From assembly GCF_009663685.2 (NCBI RefSeq), contig NZ_RCOG02000022.1, positions 124,558-188,557 of the forward strand: a stretch of DNA of 64,000 nt, given 5' to 3'. The stretch comes from Cupriavidus sp. U2 (GTDB taxonomy: Bacteria; Pseudomonadota; Gammaproteobacteria; Burkholderiales; Burkholderiaceae). The notes under the pieces were generated by a model. The model did no database searches, was not told where the DNA came from, and saw nothing but the letters and a program-made list of their open reading frames with translations. The stretch's first letter is position 1. Each line of letters starts with the position of its first letter. This document shows, in pieces, positions 8,860 through 16,746 of the stretch. The position numbers and the translations under genes are program-made.

Positions 8860-9716
8860 GCGATCAGCTCCATCTGGGAACGCTCTCGCTCGAGTGCGGC
8901 GGAGCATGCCGGGTTGATCCAAACCACTTCCGTGCGCGCGCGCCCGCCGTCGGCCATGTGCCGCCGCTCGTGGCGTTCCCAATCGGCAAATAGCTCGTCG
9001 TCGTACAGTGCGCTGGGGTAGCCGGATAGCACCACCATCGCAGTGCTCGCACGGAGTACTGCGGCCAACGCGCGATGGTCGTCGTCGGTCATCTCGTGCC
9101 GGTAGCCGTGGGTCTTCGCGGACCGGCCCATGATCGCGGACCTGGTGCTGTGGGCGTAGGGTGGATCCGCGTAGATCAGCGCATTTGGGTTGTCCATCCG
9201 AGCGATCACCTCGAGTGCGTCGCGATTCTCCAGCAGTACTCCCTGCAGCCGACGGGTGAACGAAGGGATTGCATCGGCCCAGCGCGACCATTCTGCCGAC
9301 GGCAACCCACGGCCATCCGTCAACTTCGAGCGGAAGCCGGTGCGGCAGCCGCGCGTGGCGCTGTCGCTGCCGTGGCCGAAGAACGAGCGCACGATCATCT
9401 TGTGGGCGCTGTCGATATCGTCGACGGACGGTTCGTACGACCAGTCGAATTCATCCCGCGAGAACGGGGTTAGGGCGACGCGACGCTGTAGCTCGAGTGC
9501 TTTGCCCTGCTCGCGCAATACACGGAAGACGTTCACCACCTGGCCGTCGAGGTCGTTGTAGCACTCGGCTGGCACGCGGTCCTTCTGCAGCAGGATCCCG
9601 GCGCCGCCGCCGAACGGCTCTACGTAGCACGAGTGGGCGGGAAAGAATCCCATCACCCACGGCGCCAGGCGGAACTTGCTGCCGTGGTAGCGAAGAACGG
9701 GGCGTGTCACCGTCAT
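8856..9716 (-). CDS. Dam-type (D12 class) N6-adenine DNA methyltransferase
   Basis: 286 residues. The SAM-binding motif is at 33-40 (EPFGGGAG) after the N-terminal RYHGSKFRLAPW typical of the D12/Dam family, and the catalytic motif DPPY is at 184-187. The enzyme would transfer a methyl group to the N6 of adenine, probably to protect phage DNA or change promoter activity. No cognate endonuclease is adjacent, so it is an orphan methylase. It is in the leftward early operon and its stop overlaps the ASCH gene. Confidence 0.92.
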   Translation of the reverse strand: MTVTRPVLRYHGSKFRLAPWVMGFFPAHSCYVEPFGGGAGILLQKDRVPAECYNDLDGQVVNVFRVLREQGKALELQRRVALTPFSRDEFDWSYEPSVDDIDSAHKMIVRSFFGHGSDSATRGCRTGFRSKLTDGRGLPSAEWSRWADAIPSFTRRLQGVLLENRDALEVIARMDNPNALIYADPPYAHSTRSAIMGRSAKTHGYRHEMTDDDHRALAAVLRASTAMVVLSGYPSALYDDELFADWERHERRHMADGGRARTEVVWINPACSAALERERSQMELIA

Positions 9717-9745
9717 GCTAGGATGCCTCCAAAAAAGGAGACCCT

Positions 9746-10009
9746 ATGAACTGGGAGCCGGAGTTTCAGTACAACTACACGCGAACCAAGGGCGAGCGCT
9801 TCACATACGACGTCAAGATTGACGTGTCCGAGGTGGAAGGACTGTCGGGCCACTTTGTGACACGTACGTGGATATTTCGCGACGGGAACTACAAAGGCAG
9901 CGGCGTCAACTACGGGACGGTCATTGTCGGGAGCCGAACAGAGGCTGCAGATCATGCGTTCAGGCACGCGCAGCGTGACATTGAACTGCAAGTGGGCATG
10001 TACGAGTAG
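9746..10009 (+). CDS. Small unknown protein, opposite strand to its neighbours
   Basis: 87 residues rich in aromatic and charged residues (MNWEPEFQYNYTRTKGERF...), with no membrane segment or recognisable domain. It is preceded by a strong AAAAAAGGAGACCCTATG start region. It is the only rightward gene within the 10-kb leftward operon and ends two bases before the convergent TGT-like gene. I do not recognise it. The good ribosome-binding site and clean stop support it being real. Confidence 0.6.
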   Translation: MNWEPEFQYNYTRTKGERFTYDVKIDVSEVEGLSGHFVTRTWIFRDGNYKGSGVNYGTVIVGSRTEAADHAFRHAQRDIELQVGMYE

Positions 10010-10011
10010 CA

Positions 10012-10770
10012 TCACGCGGCCTCCCCGAACAGGCCGCGCTGGATCGGTGCCGCCATGCGCTCCCAGAAGGTCAGGGACTGCCGCGATTCAATCCGCTCGC
10101 GCATGACCGCTGCGCGCGATTCCTTGCTGGCCGGCGTGTAGGTCCCGCGCCAGGCGCTGTCGATGCCCACGTTCTGGGCGATGTTCGTGCTGTCGGCGCT
10201 GGCGAAGGGGAAGCGGCTGAAGACTTCCGGGTCAAGCATGCGCAGACCGTGCAGTTTGCAGACCGGCCGGCCGTCTCGGTCGCACACCGCGTCCATAGCC
10301 TCGGCCATGCGGGTCCACCAGCGCAGCGTGCCGATCTGGGCGAACTCGCCGGAGCTGCCGAGGCAGACGCGAGGCCACGCCAGCGACAGACGTTCCAACC
10401 GTTCCAGGCTTTCGTGCAGGTGCCAGACCGGCGCACCTACCCACGGCGCCCGCTCGCGCCACGGCCATTCCGCCACCAGGACGTCGTTCGCCGCCTCGTC
10501 GCCGTCGATAACATCAGGGATCACCGCAAAGTCGAAGGCTGGGTAGCGGTGCAGTTCGGCCACCCAGGCGTAGTACTCGCTCCAGTCCGTCACCGGCGCG
10601 CCAGAGCGCCAGGCGCTGAAGGCGCCGTTATCCACGGCGAAGGACTGGGCAACGTCCAGCACGATGCCCAATTGCTCGGGGTAGCGAAAAGAGACGAACG
10701 CGTGGCCGGAGAACACCGCCTTAGCGGCGGCCGTGGTCGGCGTGATCGGCATGCCGTGGTAATGGATCAT
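10012..10770 (-). CDS. TGT/DpdA-like phage protein (putative base-exchange enzyme)
   Basis: 252 residues from ATG 10770, overlapping the stop of the PP-loop gene (ATGA). Motifs in order are FAVDNGAFSAW (44-54), AVIPDVIDGD (82-91), PVWHLHE (114-120), RVCLGSSGEFA (134-144), KLHGLRML (172-179) and SADSTN (191-196). The D-x-GAFS block and the D/G-rich strand ends look like those of phage proteins related to tRNA-guanine transglycosylase and DpdA, which put 7-deazaguanines into tRNA or DNA. That match is from memory. No preQ0 synthesis genes (folE, queD, queE, queC) are in the window, so a substrate would have to come from the host. Confidence 0.5.
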   Translation of the reverse strand: MIHYHGMPITPTTAAAKAVFSGHAFVSFRYPEQLGIVLDVAQSFAVDNGAFSAWRSGAPVTDWSEYYAWVAELHRYPAFDFAVIPDVIDGDEAANDVLVAEWPWRERAPWVGAPVWHLHESLERLERLSLAWPRVCLGSSGEFAQIGTLRWWTRMAEAMDAVCDRDGRPVCKLHGLRMLDPEVFSRFPFASADSTNIAQNVGIDSAWRGTYTPASKESRAAVMRERIESRQSLTFWERMAAPIQRGLFGEAA

Positions 10771-11756
10771 TCGCAGAGTCCATACGACGACGAGCAAGCA
10801 GTCGGCTCGTCGAGTTGATCGAGAAGGTTGTATTGCCGGCCGCCGCGCGTGGTCTTGCTCCACTCCACCACGGAGTGGATGGTCGATGTCTGCCCGGCAT
10901 GGCCTTGGGTGCCGAGATGAAAGAACGAGACCGGCGATCGCGGCCGGCATACGCCGGACACCAGGCGCTCCCATTCGGCAATGCGTTCGATGTGCTGCGG
11001 CCACCGGCGCGCGATCTCGCGCAACTCGGCCTTGCTGCAGTTGATGCAGGGCATGCACCCGACGCGTGCCTGACCTTGCAGATAGAGCGGATTGGGACGG
11101 ATCCCGGCGAGTTCGTGCGCCTGGAAGACATCGGGTGCCAACCACCGAAGGATGGGCCGGTAGTTGTAGAGGCCGCCGCCGACCTCTTCGAAAGCGCTTA
11201 CGCAGGCGCCAGTGCCCTGCAACAAGCGCCGCCGGCGTGGGCTCTCTTCGAGGCGAACGCCTTGCCAAGACCAGACGGCGTAGCCAGAGTCGATGATGTC
11301 GATGGCATATGCCGTCAGTGGCTCCGTCTTCAGATATTCGGTGCAGTACTGTCGGTTCAAGGAAGGGAAGCCGCCCTTGAGCAAGCACATATCCAGATAT
11401 GGGATGCCTGTCGGGTGAAGCAACTCAAGCGCTCGCGCCGCTGCCTCTGGCGTCCACTGATACATGAACTTGCGGCGGCCATAGACGGCAGTCTCTGGCT
11501 CCCCTGCGGCCAACCGAGCCAGATTGGCGCGCTTCGTCGCGAATTCGTCGGTAAAGTCGGCTCTCACCACATCCACTCGGATGCCGAGCGCCTGGGGCAG
11601 ATAGTCCAGCGCGTACTCGACCGTCGCTTCATGCTCGTTGCCGGTGTCGGCGAAGACGAAGCGACAGGCCTCGCGGCCATGCTGCTCGATAGCGAGGATG
11701 GCGGTGGCGGTGCTGTCCTTGCCGCCGGACATGGAGACGACGTGAATGATGCTCAC
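10767..11756 (-). CDS. PP-loop (PAPS reductase-like) phage protein
   Basis: 329 residues with the PP-loop nucleotide-binding motif SGGKDS at about 10-15, then DTGNEHEATVEY, typical of the PAPS reductase/DndC/thiolation superfamily, which activates substrates with ATP. A Cys cluster (CMPCINCSK, about 233-241) could bind zinc or iron-sulfur. The start is GTG 11756, overlapping the previous stop as GTGA. It is translationally coupled to the TGT-like gene, so both may act in one nucleic-acid modification step. True sulfate-assimilation function is unlikely in this context. Confidence 0.8.
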   Translation of the reverse strand: MSIIHVVSMSGGKDSTATAILAIEQHGREACRFVFADTGNEHEATVEYALDYLPQALGIRVDVVRADFTDEFATKRANLARLAAGEPETAVYGRRKFMYQWTPEAAARALELLHPTGIPYLDMCLLKGGFPSLNRQYCTEYLKTEPLTAYAIDIIDSGYAVWSWQGVRLEESPRRRRLLQGTGACVSAFEEVGGGLYNYRPILRWLAPDVFQAHELAGIRPNPLYLQGQARVGCMPCINCSKAELREIARRWPQHIERIAEWERLVSGVCRPRSPVSFFHLGTQGHAGQTSTIHSVVEWSKTTRGGRQYNLLDQLDEPTACSSSYGLCE

Positions 11757-12385
11757 GCGCCCACCTCGCCACCGCTATTCACCGCAGAATTTGCGGAGAT
11801 TACGGCCGTATTCTCCGCACGGCCCTCGAACAGGGCTTCTATTTCGGTGTTTGGGGCGGTGGATATGGCGGCCATCTGGGCATCAATAGCGGCGCGGGGA
11901 GTGCAATACCACGCGCGCTGCGATTCGTCGAAGCCTGGCCAATACAGGTGATACCGCTTTTCGCCTTCACCGTTGGTGATCGTGTCAATGATCGCGCCAT
12001 CCTCAAGAAGGAAGTCCAGTCGCTTCACGTCCCGCGCATCGTTCGATCCTTGTGCCGAGGCGGCGAGAATCGCGCGGACTGCAGCGATGAATGCAGGCTC
12101 TGCCTTCGGGTCGTGCCCGGGGCGGAAGTGCTGACGACCAATTGCCAGAATCTGCTCATCCGTCGGCGCCATACCGTCACCGGTGATTGCCGTCGATTCG
12201 TTGTCCTTTTGGCGATTGATGCTCTCCAGCACGTCGCTCTGCTTCCATTCCGTTTCACGGTCGAGGAAGCTACGGCCGAGCGGGTGGCCGGCGCCCAGGC
12301 CGTCGTTGAAGGCCAACTGCCAGGCCTCGTCCCACGCGGACTTGGCGACCTCGGTCAGCGCACCACGTGCGTCATTGGTAGTCAT
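11753..12385 (-). CDS. Phage protein of unknown function
   Basis: 210 residues from ATG 12385, which has AGGAA six bases upstream; a GTG immediately before it (12388) is the alternative. The middle contains RDVKRLDFLLEDG and further on YHLYWPGFDE and TPRAAIDAQMA, a pattern seen in many phage early proteins of unknown role (R-R-L-D-W ... R-x-AID-x-AM). No enzyme motif is visible. It lies between the recombination genes and the PP-loop gene. The 211-bp gap behind it (12389-12599) shows nothing. Confidence 0.7.
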   Translation of the reverse strand: MTTNDARGALTEVAKSAWDEAWQLAFNDGLGAGHPLGRSFLDRETEWKQSDVLESINRQKDNESTAITGDGMAPTDEQILAIGRQHFRPGHDPKAEPAFIAAVRAILAASAQGSNDARDVKRLDFLLEDGAIIDTITNGEGEKRYHLYWPGFDESQRAWYCTPRAAIDAQMAAISTAPNTEIEALFEGRAENTAVISANSAVNSGGEVGA

Positions 12386-12599
12386 CACGGTTTCCTGTAG
12401 GGTGGGCGGGCCGGCGACTGTCCCAATCAGGAGATGGCGTCGCGCGCTGTTTTTTGGGACTCGGCGTTGTCCCGCCGCCGTCCGCCCATTGAAGGGTGGG
12501 GTACTCGCTGCACCGTCCTCACCTGAGGTGTTCCGCCTGCGGCCGACGACGCTGTGGCGGGCTCAGGATCGGCGGACGGCATCCGCTTTCCCCCGTTGA

Positions 12600-13100
12600 T
12601 CAGTCGATGAGGTCGGCCTGCTCTTCGCCTTCATTCAGGCTGGCATGGACCTCGGTCTTCTCGATGTGGATCAGCGCGTCCATGCTGTTGTCACCCAGCA
12701 GCGACTGGAGCAGGAACTCGATCGTCGTGGACCCGCCTTCCATCGGGTGGATCACGAACTTGCTGACCTTGGCATCCGCGAACACGATGTCGTCGGCCTC
12801 GCGCACGCCCTGGTGGAAGCGGAAGTCGATGTGCTCGTGCTTGTCCTTCCACTTCAGCGGTTCGAGCTTCGGGTTCTTGATGTTCGGCAGGTGCGACGGG
12901 TCGCGGATGATGTCGCCCTGGACGCTCTCGTCCAGGTAGTAGAGCGACGATTTCAGCGTGGGCGAGAAGTGCGCCAGCACATCGTTGGTGGTGCGGTAGA
13001 CGATCTTGATGTCCACGGCCGGCACGTCCTCGTCACCGTGCTTTTCGATGCGGTGCTTGACGTGGGCGATCTTGACCAGTTCTTTTTCGAAGGTGAGCAT
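12600..13100 (-). CDS. Phage recombination-module protein, unknown function
   Basis: 166 residues, acidic, no membrane segment. Blocks include VPAVDIKIVYRTTNDVLAHFSP near the start and KVSKFVIHPMEGGSTTIEF near the middle. Proteins of this type commonly lie beside Bet/exonuclease pairs in Burkholderiales and Pseudomonas phages. A beta-rich single-strand-binding or recombination-accessory role fits the position but is not shown by any motif. Confidence 0.65.
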   Translation of the reverse strand: MLTFEKELVKIAHVKHRIEKHGDEDVPAVDIKIVYRTTNDVLAHFSPTLKSSLYYLDESVQGDIIRDPSHLPNIKNPKLEPLKWKDKHEHIDFRFHQGVREADDIVFADAKVSKFVIHPMEGGSTTIEFLLQSLLGDNSMDALIHIEKTEVHASLNEGEEQADLID

Positions 13101-13130
13101 TTGCTGGGCTCCGGTGGTGGGTGAAATAGA

Positions 13131-13955
13131 TCAGGCCGCGCGGGCCGACATGACGGCGTCGGGGTAGGCCTCGACGCCAGGCAACTTCATGGCGTCCTTC
13201 TGAGCCTTGGCCAGCTGGTTGATGGCGGACTGGTTCACGTCGAGCAGGTGCTGGTGCTCGGGGTGTGCGGCCACGAACTTGATCAGGGCCATCTTGTCGG
13301 TCAGCCGAGCCTTCCAGTTCTGGCGGGTGGAGAGGCCTGCCACCTTCGGCGCGGCCGTGGCCACCGGCACCGGCGCCGCCGTGACCATTTCCGCTTCCAT
13401 GGCGATGGTCTCCGCCTGCGCGGCGCCGTCGGCGGCGGTCTGCTCGGCCTGTTGCTGCAGCTCGGCGGCCTTGGCGGCGTCTCCGGCGGCGGCAGCGTCG
13501 GCCGCTTCCTTGGCAATGCGGTCGGCTTCTTCCTGCGCCTTGCGCGCGGCCTCCCGGGCCTCGGCTTCGATCCGCTGGCGTTCCTCGCGGGCGACGCGCT
13601 CGGCTTCGCGGCGGGCCTCGTCGGCCTTGCGCTGCTGCTCGCGGTCGTAGGTGATCATGGCGCCCTTCAGCGCCGTCTCGGCCGTGGCCAGGAAGTCCTT
13701 CGGCGCGCGGAAGAGGTCGTTCACAGCCTTCACTGCCTGGTTGAGCGGGCCGGTGATGGCCGTGCGCTTTTCCTCGACGTCCTTGGCCAGCGCCTTGACC
13801 TTCTGCAGGTCGCCGGCCGCCAGCTCATACATGGTCGGGCTGTCGATGACGAACGCCTGCGCGGTGGCCAGCAGGCGCTGGGCCTTGCCCGCGAGCAAGA
13901 CGGCGTCGCTGGCGTCGTAGGCGACGCTGCCCTGGGTGTTGGTGGTTTCGGTCAT
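13131..13955 (-). CDS. Coiled-coil phage protein beside the exonuclease
   Basis: 274 residues. Residues about 80-195 are a long charged coiled coil (repeated E-A-x-R-x-A-x-E and AEA/AAA runs). The N-terminal ~80 residues include KVKALAKDVEEKRTAITGPLNQAV, and the C-terminal ~65 residues carry RQNWKARLTDKMALIKFVAAHPEHQHLL. The ends resemble phage DUF1351-like proteins that travel with RecT/Bet systems. It probably forms oligomers and helps recombination, but no function can be read directly. Confidence 0.65.
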   Translation of the reverse strand: MTETTNTQGSVAYDASDAVLLAGKAQRLLATAQAFVIDSPTMYELAAGDLQKVKALAKDVEEKRTAITGPLNQAVKAVNDLFRAPKDFLATAETALKGAMITYDREQQRKADEARREAERVAREERQRIEAEAREAARKAQEEADRIAKEAADAAAAGDAAKAAELQQQAEQTAADGAAQAETIAMEAEMVTAAPVPVATAAPKVAGLSTRQNWKARLTDKMALIKFVAAHPEHQHLLDVNQSAINQLAKAQKDAMKLPGVEAYPDAVMSARAA

Positions 13956-13983
13956 GGTCGGAATCTCCGGAGGAAGGCCGCGC

Positions 13984-14568
13984 TCAGGCGGCGTGCTTGT
14001 TCTTGAAACGGTGCAGGGCGAGGCAACCGAGGAAGACCTGCCAGTCCTCCGGGTCGGTCATCTCGTGCAGGCGGTAGGTGCCGTCGTCGCGCAGCTCGAT
14101 CGCGTAGCGGCCCTCGACGCGCTTGCCGCTGGCCTTCTCGACGGCGTTCTTGTACGCAGCGGTCTGCGGGCCGTAGCTGGGAAACATGGCGCCCGTCTTC
14201 AGATCGAAGATGCAGCGTTTGCCGTCCAGCATCACCAGGCGGTCGTAGGTGCCGGCGTAGCGGTGGGCCGGGTGGAACACGCGCTCTTCCATGCCCAGGA
14301 TCTCGAACGGCAGTTCAGCGCGCAGCCGGATCCAGCCATCGAGGTACGGCTGCACCAGCGGCGAGACGGTGCTTTCGTCCAGCTCGCCCAGGTCGTACAG
14401 CTCAGTGGCCTTGTGCACGGCGGTGCCGAGGTCGCGCTTGAACTGCAGCACGTCCGGCTTGATGAACGACAGGTCGTTCAGCGGCGCGAGGATCTGCGTC
14501 ACGCTGGGCACGCGCACACCGTTTTCGGTGTAGGTGTGCGTCGCCTCGTCGAAGTGCAGGGCGGACAT
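13984..14568 (-). CDS. PD-(D/E)XK exonuclease of the Bet system
   Basis: 194 residues of the RecB/Cas4-type nuclease fold. Key residues are His52 in GTAVHKATE, Asp109 in GTYDR, and Asp122/Lys124 in FDLKTG. It should resect double-stranded DNA ends so that the annealase can load. It begins one base inside the stop of the bet gene (TGATG), a coupling typical of exonuclease/annealase pairs. Confidence 0.85.
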   Translation of the reverse strand: MSALHFDEATHTYTENGVRVPSVTQILAPLNDLSFIKPDVLQFKRDLGTAVHKATELYDLGELDESTVSPLVQPYLDGWIRLRAELPFEILGMEERVFHPAHRYAGTYDRLVMLDGKRCIFDLKTGAMFPSYGPQTAAYKNAVEKASGKRVEGRYAIELRDDGTYRLHEMTDPEDWQVFLGCLALHRFKNKHAA

Positions 14569-15533
14569 CAGCAGTTCTCCTGAATGTAGTCCTGCAGCGC
14601 CACGAAGCCGTCACGGGTCAGACCGTCGAGCGTGTCCGGGGTGGAAAGGCCCAGCGTGTCGAGCGCTTCCTGCAGCGGGATTTCTGCGCCGGCCAGCTTT
14701 GTCCGCACGTACTGCTTCTCGCCATCGGTGGCCAGGTCGGCACCATCCGCCGGCTCGCCGCCCGTCGGCGCGACGTCCTGCGCGGCTTCCTTGGCCTGCT
14801 GGCGCTGGGCCACGGGCTGACGCGTGCGCTGTGCCGGCTGCTCGACGACGTCTGCCGGTTGTGACGCGACCTGCTTTGGCCGGGCCTGCGGCATGGCCAC
14901 CCGGGATGCTGGCTGCGCCACGGTCTCGGCGGCGCCCATGTCGCGCTCGACGATGCGGTCGGCCTCGTCCTCGTCGTAGATGCCGGCGAAGCCGAAGGCG
15001 ATACGCGCCCCCTGGATCAGCACCTTGTGGCGCAGCATGCGTTTCGTGTGGCTCTGCCACGGACCGTTGATCTTGTTCTCGCCGCGCGGGCCCTGGTACG
15101 TCTCGTCAAGGTATTCGCGGACGATGGTCGGCCGGTCGCGGTCCTTGCGGTAGATCAGTATCTCGCACCACACCGGGCAGGCCTTGCCGGCCGCCGGCGT
15201 TTCCATTTCCTCGGAGTACCGGAACTCCAGGCCGTTGAAGGCGGGGTGCTCGTTGATGATCCGGGCCCAGCCGTCGACGCTGACCACCGGCACGATGGCG
15301 CCCTTGTCCTCGTACGCGAAGATTTCCTTCGTGAACGGGTTGAGCTTGTACTGGTCGGCCACGATCAGCAGCGCGGCCATCTGCTCGTCGGTGATGTCGC
15401 GGTTGTTCCTCTGGCGGAATGCCGTTGCCTTCAACGTGGCCAGAAGCTTGTTCGGGTCGATGTTGTAGCGGCCGGCGAACTTCGCGACCAGACTTTGGTT
15501 CGGGGCCGGGCGCTCGGCAACGGCAGTAGACAT
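14568..15533 (-). CDS. bet: Bet/RecT-type single-strand annealing protein
   Basis: 321 residues from ATG 15533 (upstream in-frame sequence overlaps other small genes and is rejected). The conserved domain is about residues 5-200, with FRQRNNRDITDEQMAALLIVADQYKLNPFTKEIFAY and VVSVDGWARIINEHPAFNG, hallmarks of Redbeta/RecT annealases. The rest is a Gln/Ala/Pro-rich linker and a small C-terminal domain with DTLGLSTPDTLDGL, possibly for contact with host SSB. It anneals complementary strands during phage recombination. Confidence 0.93.
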   Translation of the reverse strand: MSTAVAERPAPNQSLVAKFAGRYNIDPNKLLATLKATAFRQRNNRDITDEQMAALLIVADQYKLNPFTKEIFAYEDKGAIVPVVSVDGWARIINEHPAFNGLEFRYSEEMETPAAGKACPVWCEILIYRKDRDRPTIVREYLDETYQGPRGENKINGPWQSHTKRMLRHKVLIQGARIAFGFAGIYDEDEADRIVERDMGAAETVAQPASRVAMPQARPKQVASQPADVVEQPAQRTRQPVAQRQQAKEAAQDVAPTGGEPADGADLATDGEKQYVRTKLAGAEIPLQEALDTLGLSTPDTLDGLTRDGFVALQDYIQENC

Positions 15534-15556
15534 GCGGGTCTCCAGTAGAAGGCGGA

Positions 15557-15700
15557 TTACAGGGCGCCGGCGCGCAGGGCGACGGCCAGGTACCAGACGA
15601 GGGGCGCGGCGATGACGAAGCCGGCGGCGCACGCGTATTCGATCGAGCGCTTGCGCTTCGCGAGCGCCAGCAGCTGGTTGCTGTCGGGGTCGTAGGTCAT
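15557..15700 (-). CDS. 47-aa membrane micro-protein
   Basis: Begins MTYDPDSNQLLALAKRKRS and then has one strongly hydrophobic helix (FVIAAPLVWYLAVAL). It overlaps the stop of the preceding 37-aa gene as ATGA, which supports translation. Basic residues before the helix suggest N-in topology. Function unknown. Confidence 0.55.
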   Translation of the reverse strand: MTYDPDSNQLLALAKRKRSIEYACAAGFVIAAPLVWYLAVALRAGAL

Positions 15701-15810
15701 GCCAGCAACTCCCACAGGACTTCCACCAGAACGAACCCGAGGGCCAGCCAGGTCAGGTCGGCAAGCCAGTGGTTGTTGCGGTTGATGGCGGTGTCGTTGC
15801 GCGGCTTCAT
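15697..15810 (-). CDS. 37-aa membrane micro-protein
   Basis: MKPRNDTAINRNNHWLADL followed by a hydrophobic helix (TWLALGFVLVEVLWELLA) to the end. Start and stop overlap both neighbours as ATGA. Longer upstream in-frame reading is low-complexity Arg/Pro sequence and is rejected. Function unknown. Confidence 0.55.
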   Translation of the reverse strand: MKPRNDTAINRNNHWLADLTWLALGFVLVEVLWELLA

Positions 15811-15902
15811 TGCGCCACCATCGACAGGACGGCGCCGGCCAGCACCACCAGCGGCGGCGCGACGCAGATCAGCAGGGCCGTGTAGAAGAAGTCGCGGCTC
15901 AT
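15807..15902 (-). CDS. 31-aa membrane micro-protein
   Basis: MSRDFFYTALLICVAPPLVVLAGAVLSMVAQ is too short for most gene finders and is almost wholly one membrane helix. It is coupled by ATGA overlaps to the genes on both sides. Function unknown. Confidence 0.5.
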   Translation of the reverse strand: MSRDFFYTALLICVAPPLVVLAGAVLSMVAQ

Positions 15903-16225
15903 GATTGCGCTCCCGTTGCGCGGGCGATGACGGCTGCCCGTTCGTGGAACCGGGTCGTGCCATCGCTGTCGTTGCCGCTGGCAACGTTCAAGAATGCCCA
16001 GTCGGTCCTCTGGGCTGGAGTCATTAGCGAAAGAGCGTTCCGCACAATCTCGTGTGCCAGCTGCAGCTCTCGCAGCAATTCGGCGTTGACCTTCCCTTCG
16101 GCAGTTGCGCACACGCGGCGCTCTGCGGCCGCCGATTGAGCCGGCTTGGCCATGCAGCTGCCGTCGCACTGCCCGGTCGGGTAGTCGCAGCCGGACGCCG
16201 CGTGCTTGCAGGTGCCGGCGCTCAT
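15899..16225 (-). CDS. Cys-rich small phage protein
   Basis: 108 residues. The N-terminus has Cys/His residues spaced as a possible zinc site (CKHAASGCDYPTGQCDGSC), then an alpha-helical segment (AELLRELQLAHEIVRNALSLM). It overlaps its neighbours by four bases on both sides. I do not recognise a family. Confidence 0.6.
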   Translation of the reverse strand: MSAGTCKHAASGCDYPTGQCDGSCMAKPAQSAAAERRVCATAEGKVNAELLRELQLAHEIVRNALSLMTPAQRTDWAFLNVASGNDSDGTTRFHERAAVIARATGAQS

Positions 16226-16461
16226 GCTGCCCTCGCTACGCGGGTCGCCGTTTGTGCTGCGGCCTGGGCGTTGCCCAGCAGCAGGCCGGCGTATTCGATG
16301 ACTTGCTCACGGTTGATCGCGCCCCAGCTGACGCGCTTCTGCGCGGCGGCCACGTAGTTCGAGAGCAGCATGGCGGCCTGCGGCTTGCGCGCCAGGTCGT
16401 CGATGAACGCGATCTCGGCGCTGGTGCCGTAGACGTTGAGGGTGTTGTCGGTCGTCGTCAT
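16222..16461 (-). CDS. Small unknown phage protein
   Basis: 79 residues, helical and Ala-rich (NTLNVYGTSAEIAFIDDLARK ... GLLLGNAQAAAQTATRVARAA). Start ATG 16461. It belongs to the leftward early operon and overlaps the next gene by four bases. No domain recognised. Confidence 0.55.
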   Translation of the reverse strand: MTTTDNTLNVYGTSAEIAFIDDLARKPQAAMLLSNYVAAAQKRVSWGAINREQVIEYAGLLLGNAQAAAQTATRVARAA

Positions 16462-16473
16462 GGCGTCCGGCCC

Positions 16474-16746
16474 TCAGTTCGAGTTGTAGTAGCGCAGCAG
16501 GCTGACCCACTCCTGGCCGTCGAGCCGGGTGGACTGCACTGCGGGCGAGCGGTACGCGTCGATGCCGTTGGCGTGCTGGCCGGCGGCCTGCTGCACGGCT
16601 TCACGGTTGGTACCGCGGAATTCGATCTCGACGATGGAGCTGCCGAGCGGGCGGCGCAGCGTGCGCTGGCGGACGCCGGCCGGCATGACCGGGCGCCGGG
16701 GCAGGGGAATGTCGACGCGCGGGGCGCCGAGGCGGATGGCGCTCAT
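16474..16746 (-). CDS. Small basic phage protein
   Basis: 90 residues from ATG 16746, overlapping the previous stop as ATGA. Very basic in the first 45 residues (MSAIRLGAPRVDIPLPRRPV...), then FRGTNREAVQQAAGQHANGIDA and LDGQEWVSLLRYYNSN. Could bind nucleic acid; no family recognised. The longer upstream reading passes through the promoter/operator region and is rejected. Confidence 0.55.
   Translation of the reverse strand: MSAIRLGAPRVDIPLPRRPVMPAGVRQRTLRRPLGSSIVEIEFRGTNREAVQQAAGQHANGIDAYRSPAVQSTRLDGQEWVSLLRYYNSN

Noticed and set aside
13207-14006. Plus-strand frames opposite the coiled-coil gene
   Set aside because: Ser/Ala or Gly/Arg-rich complements of the minus-strand coiled coil; no independent support.
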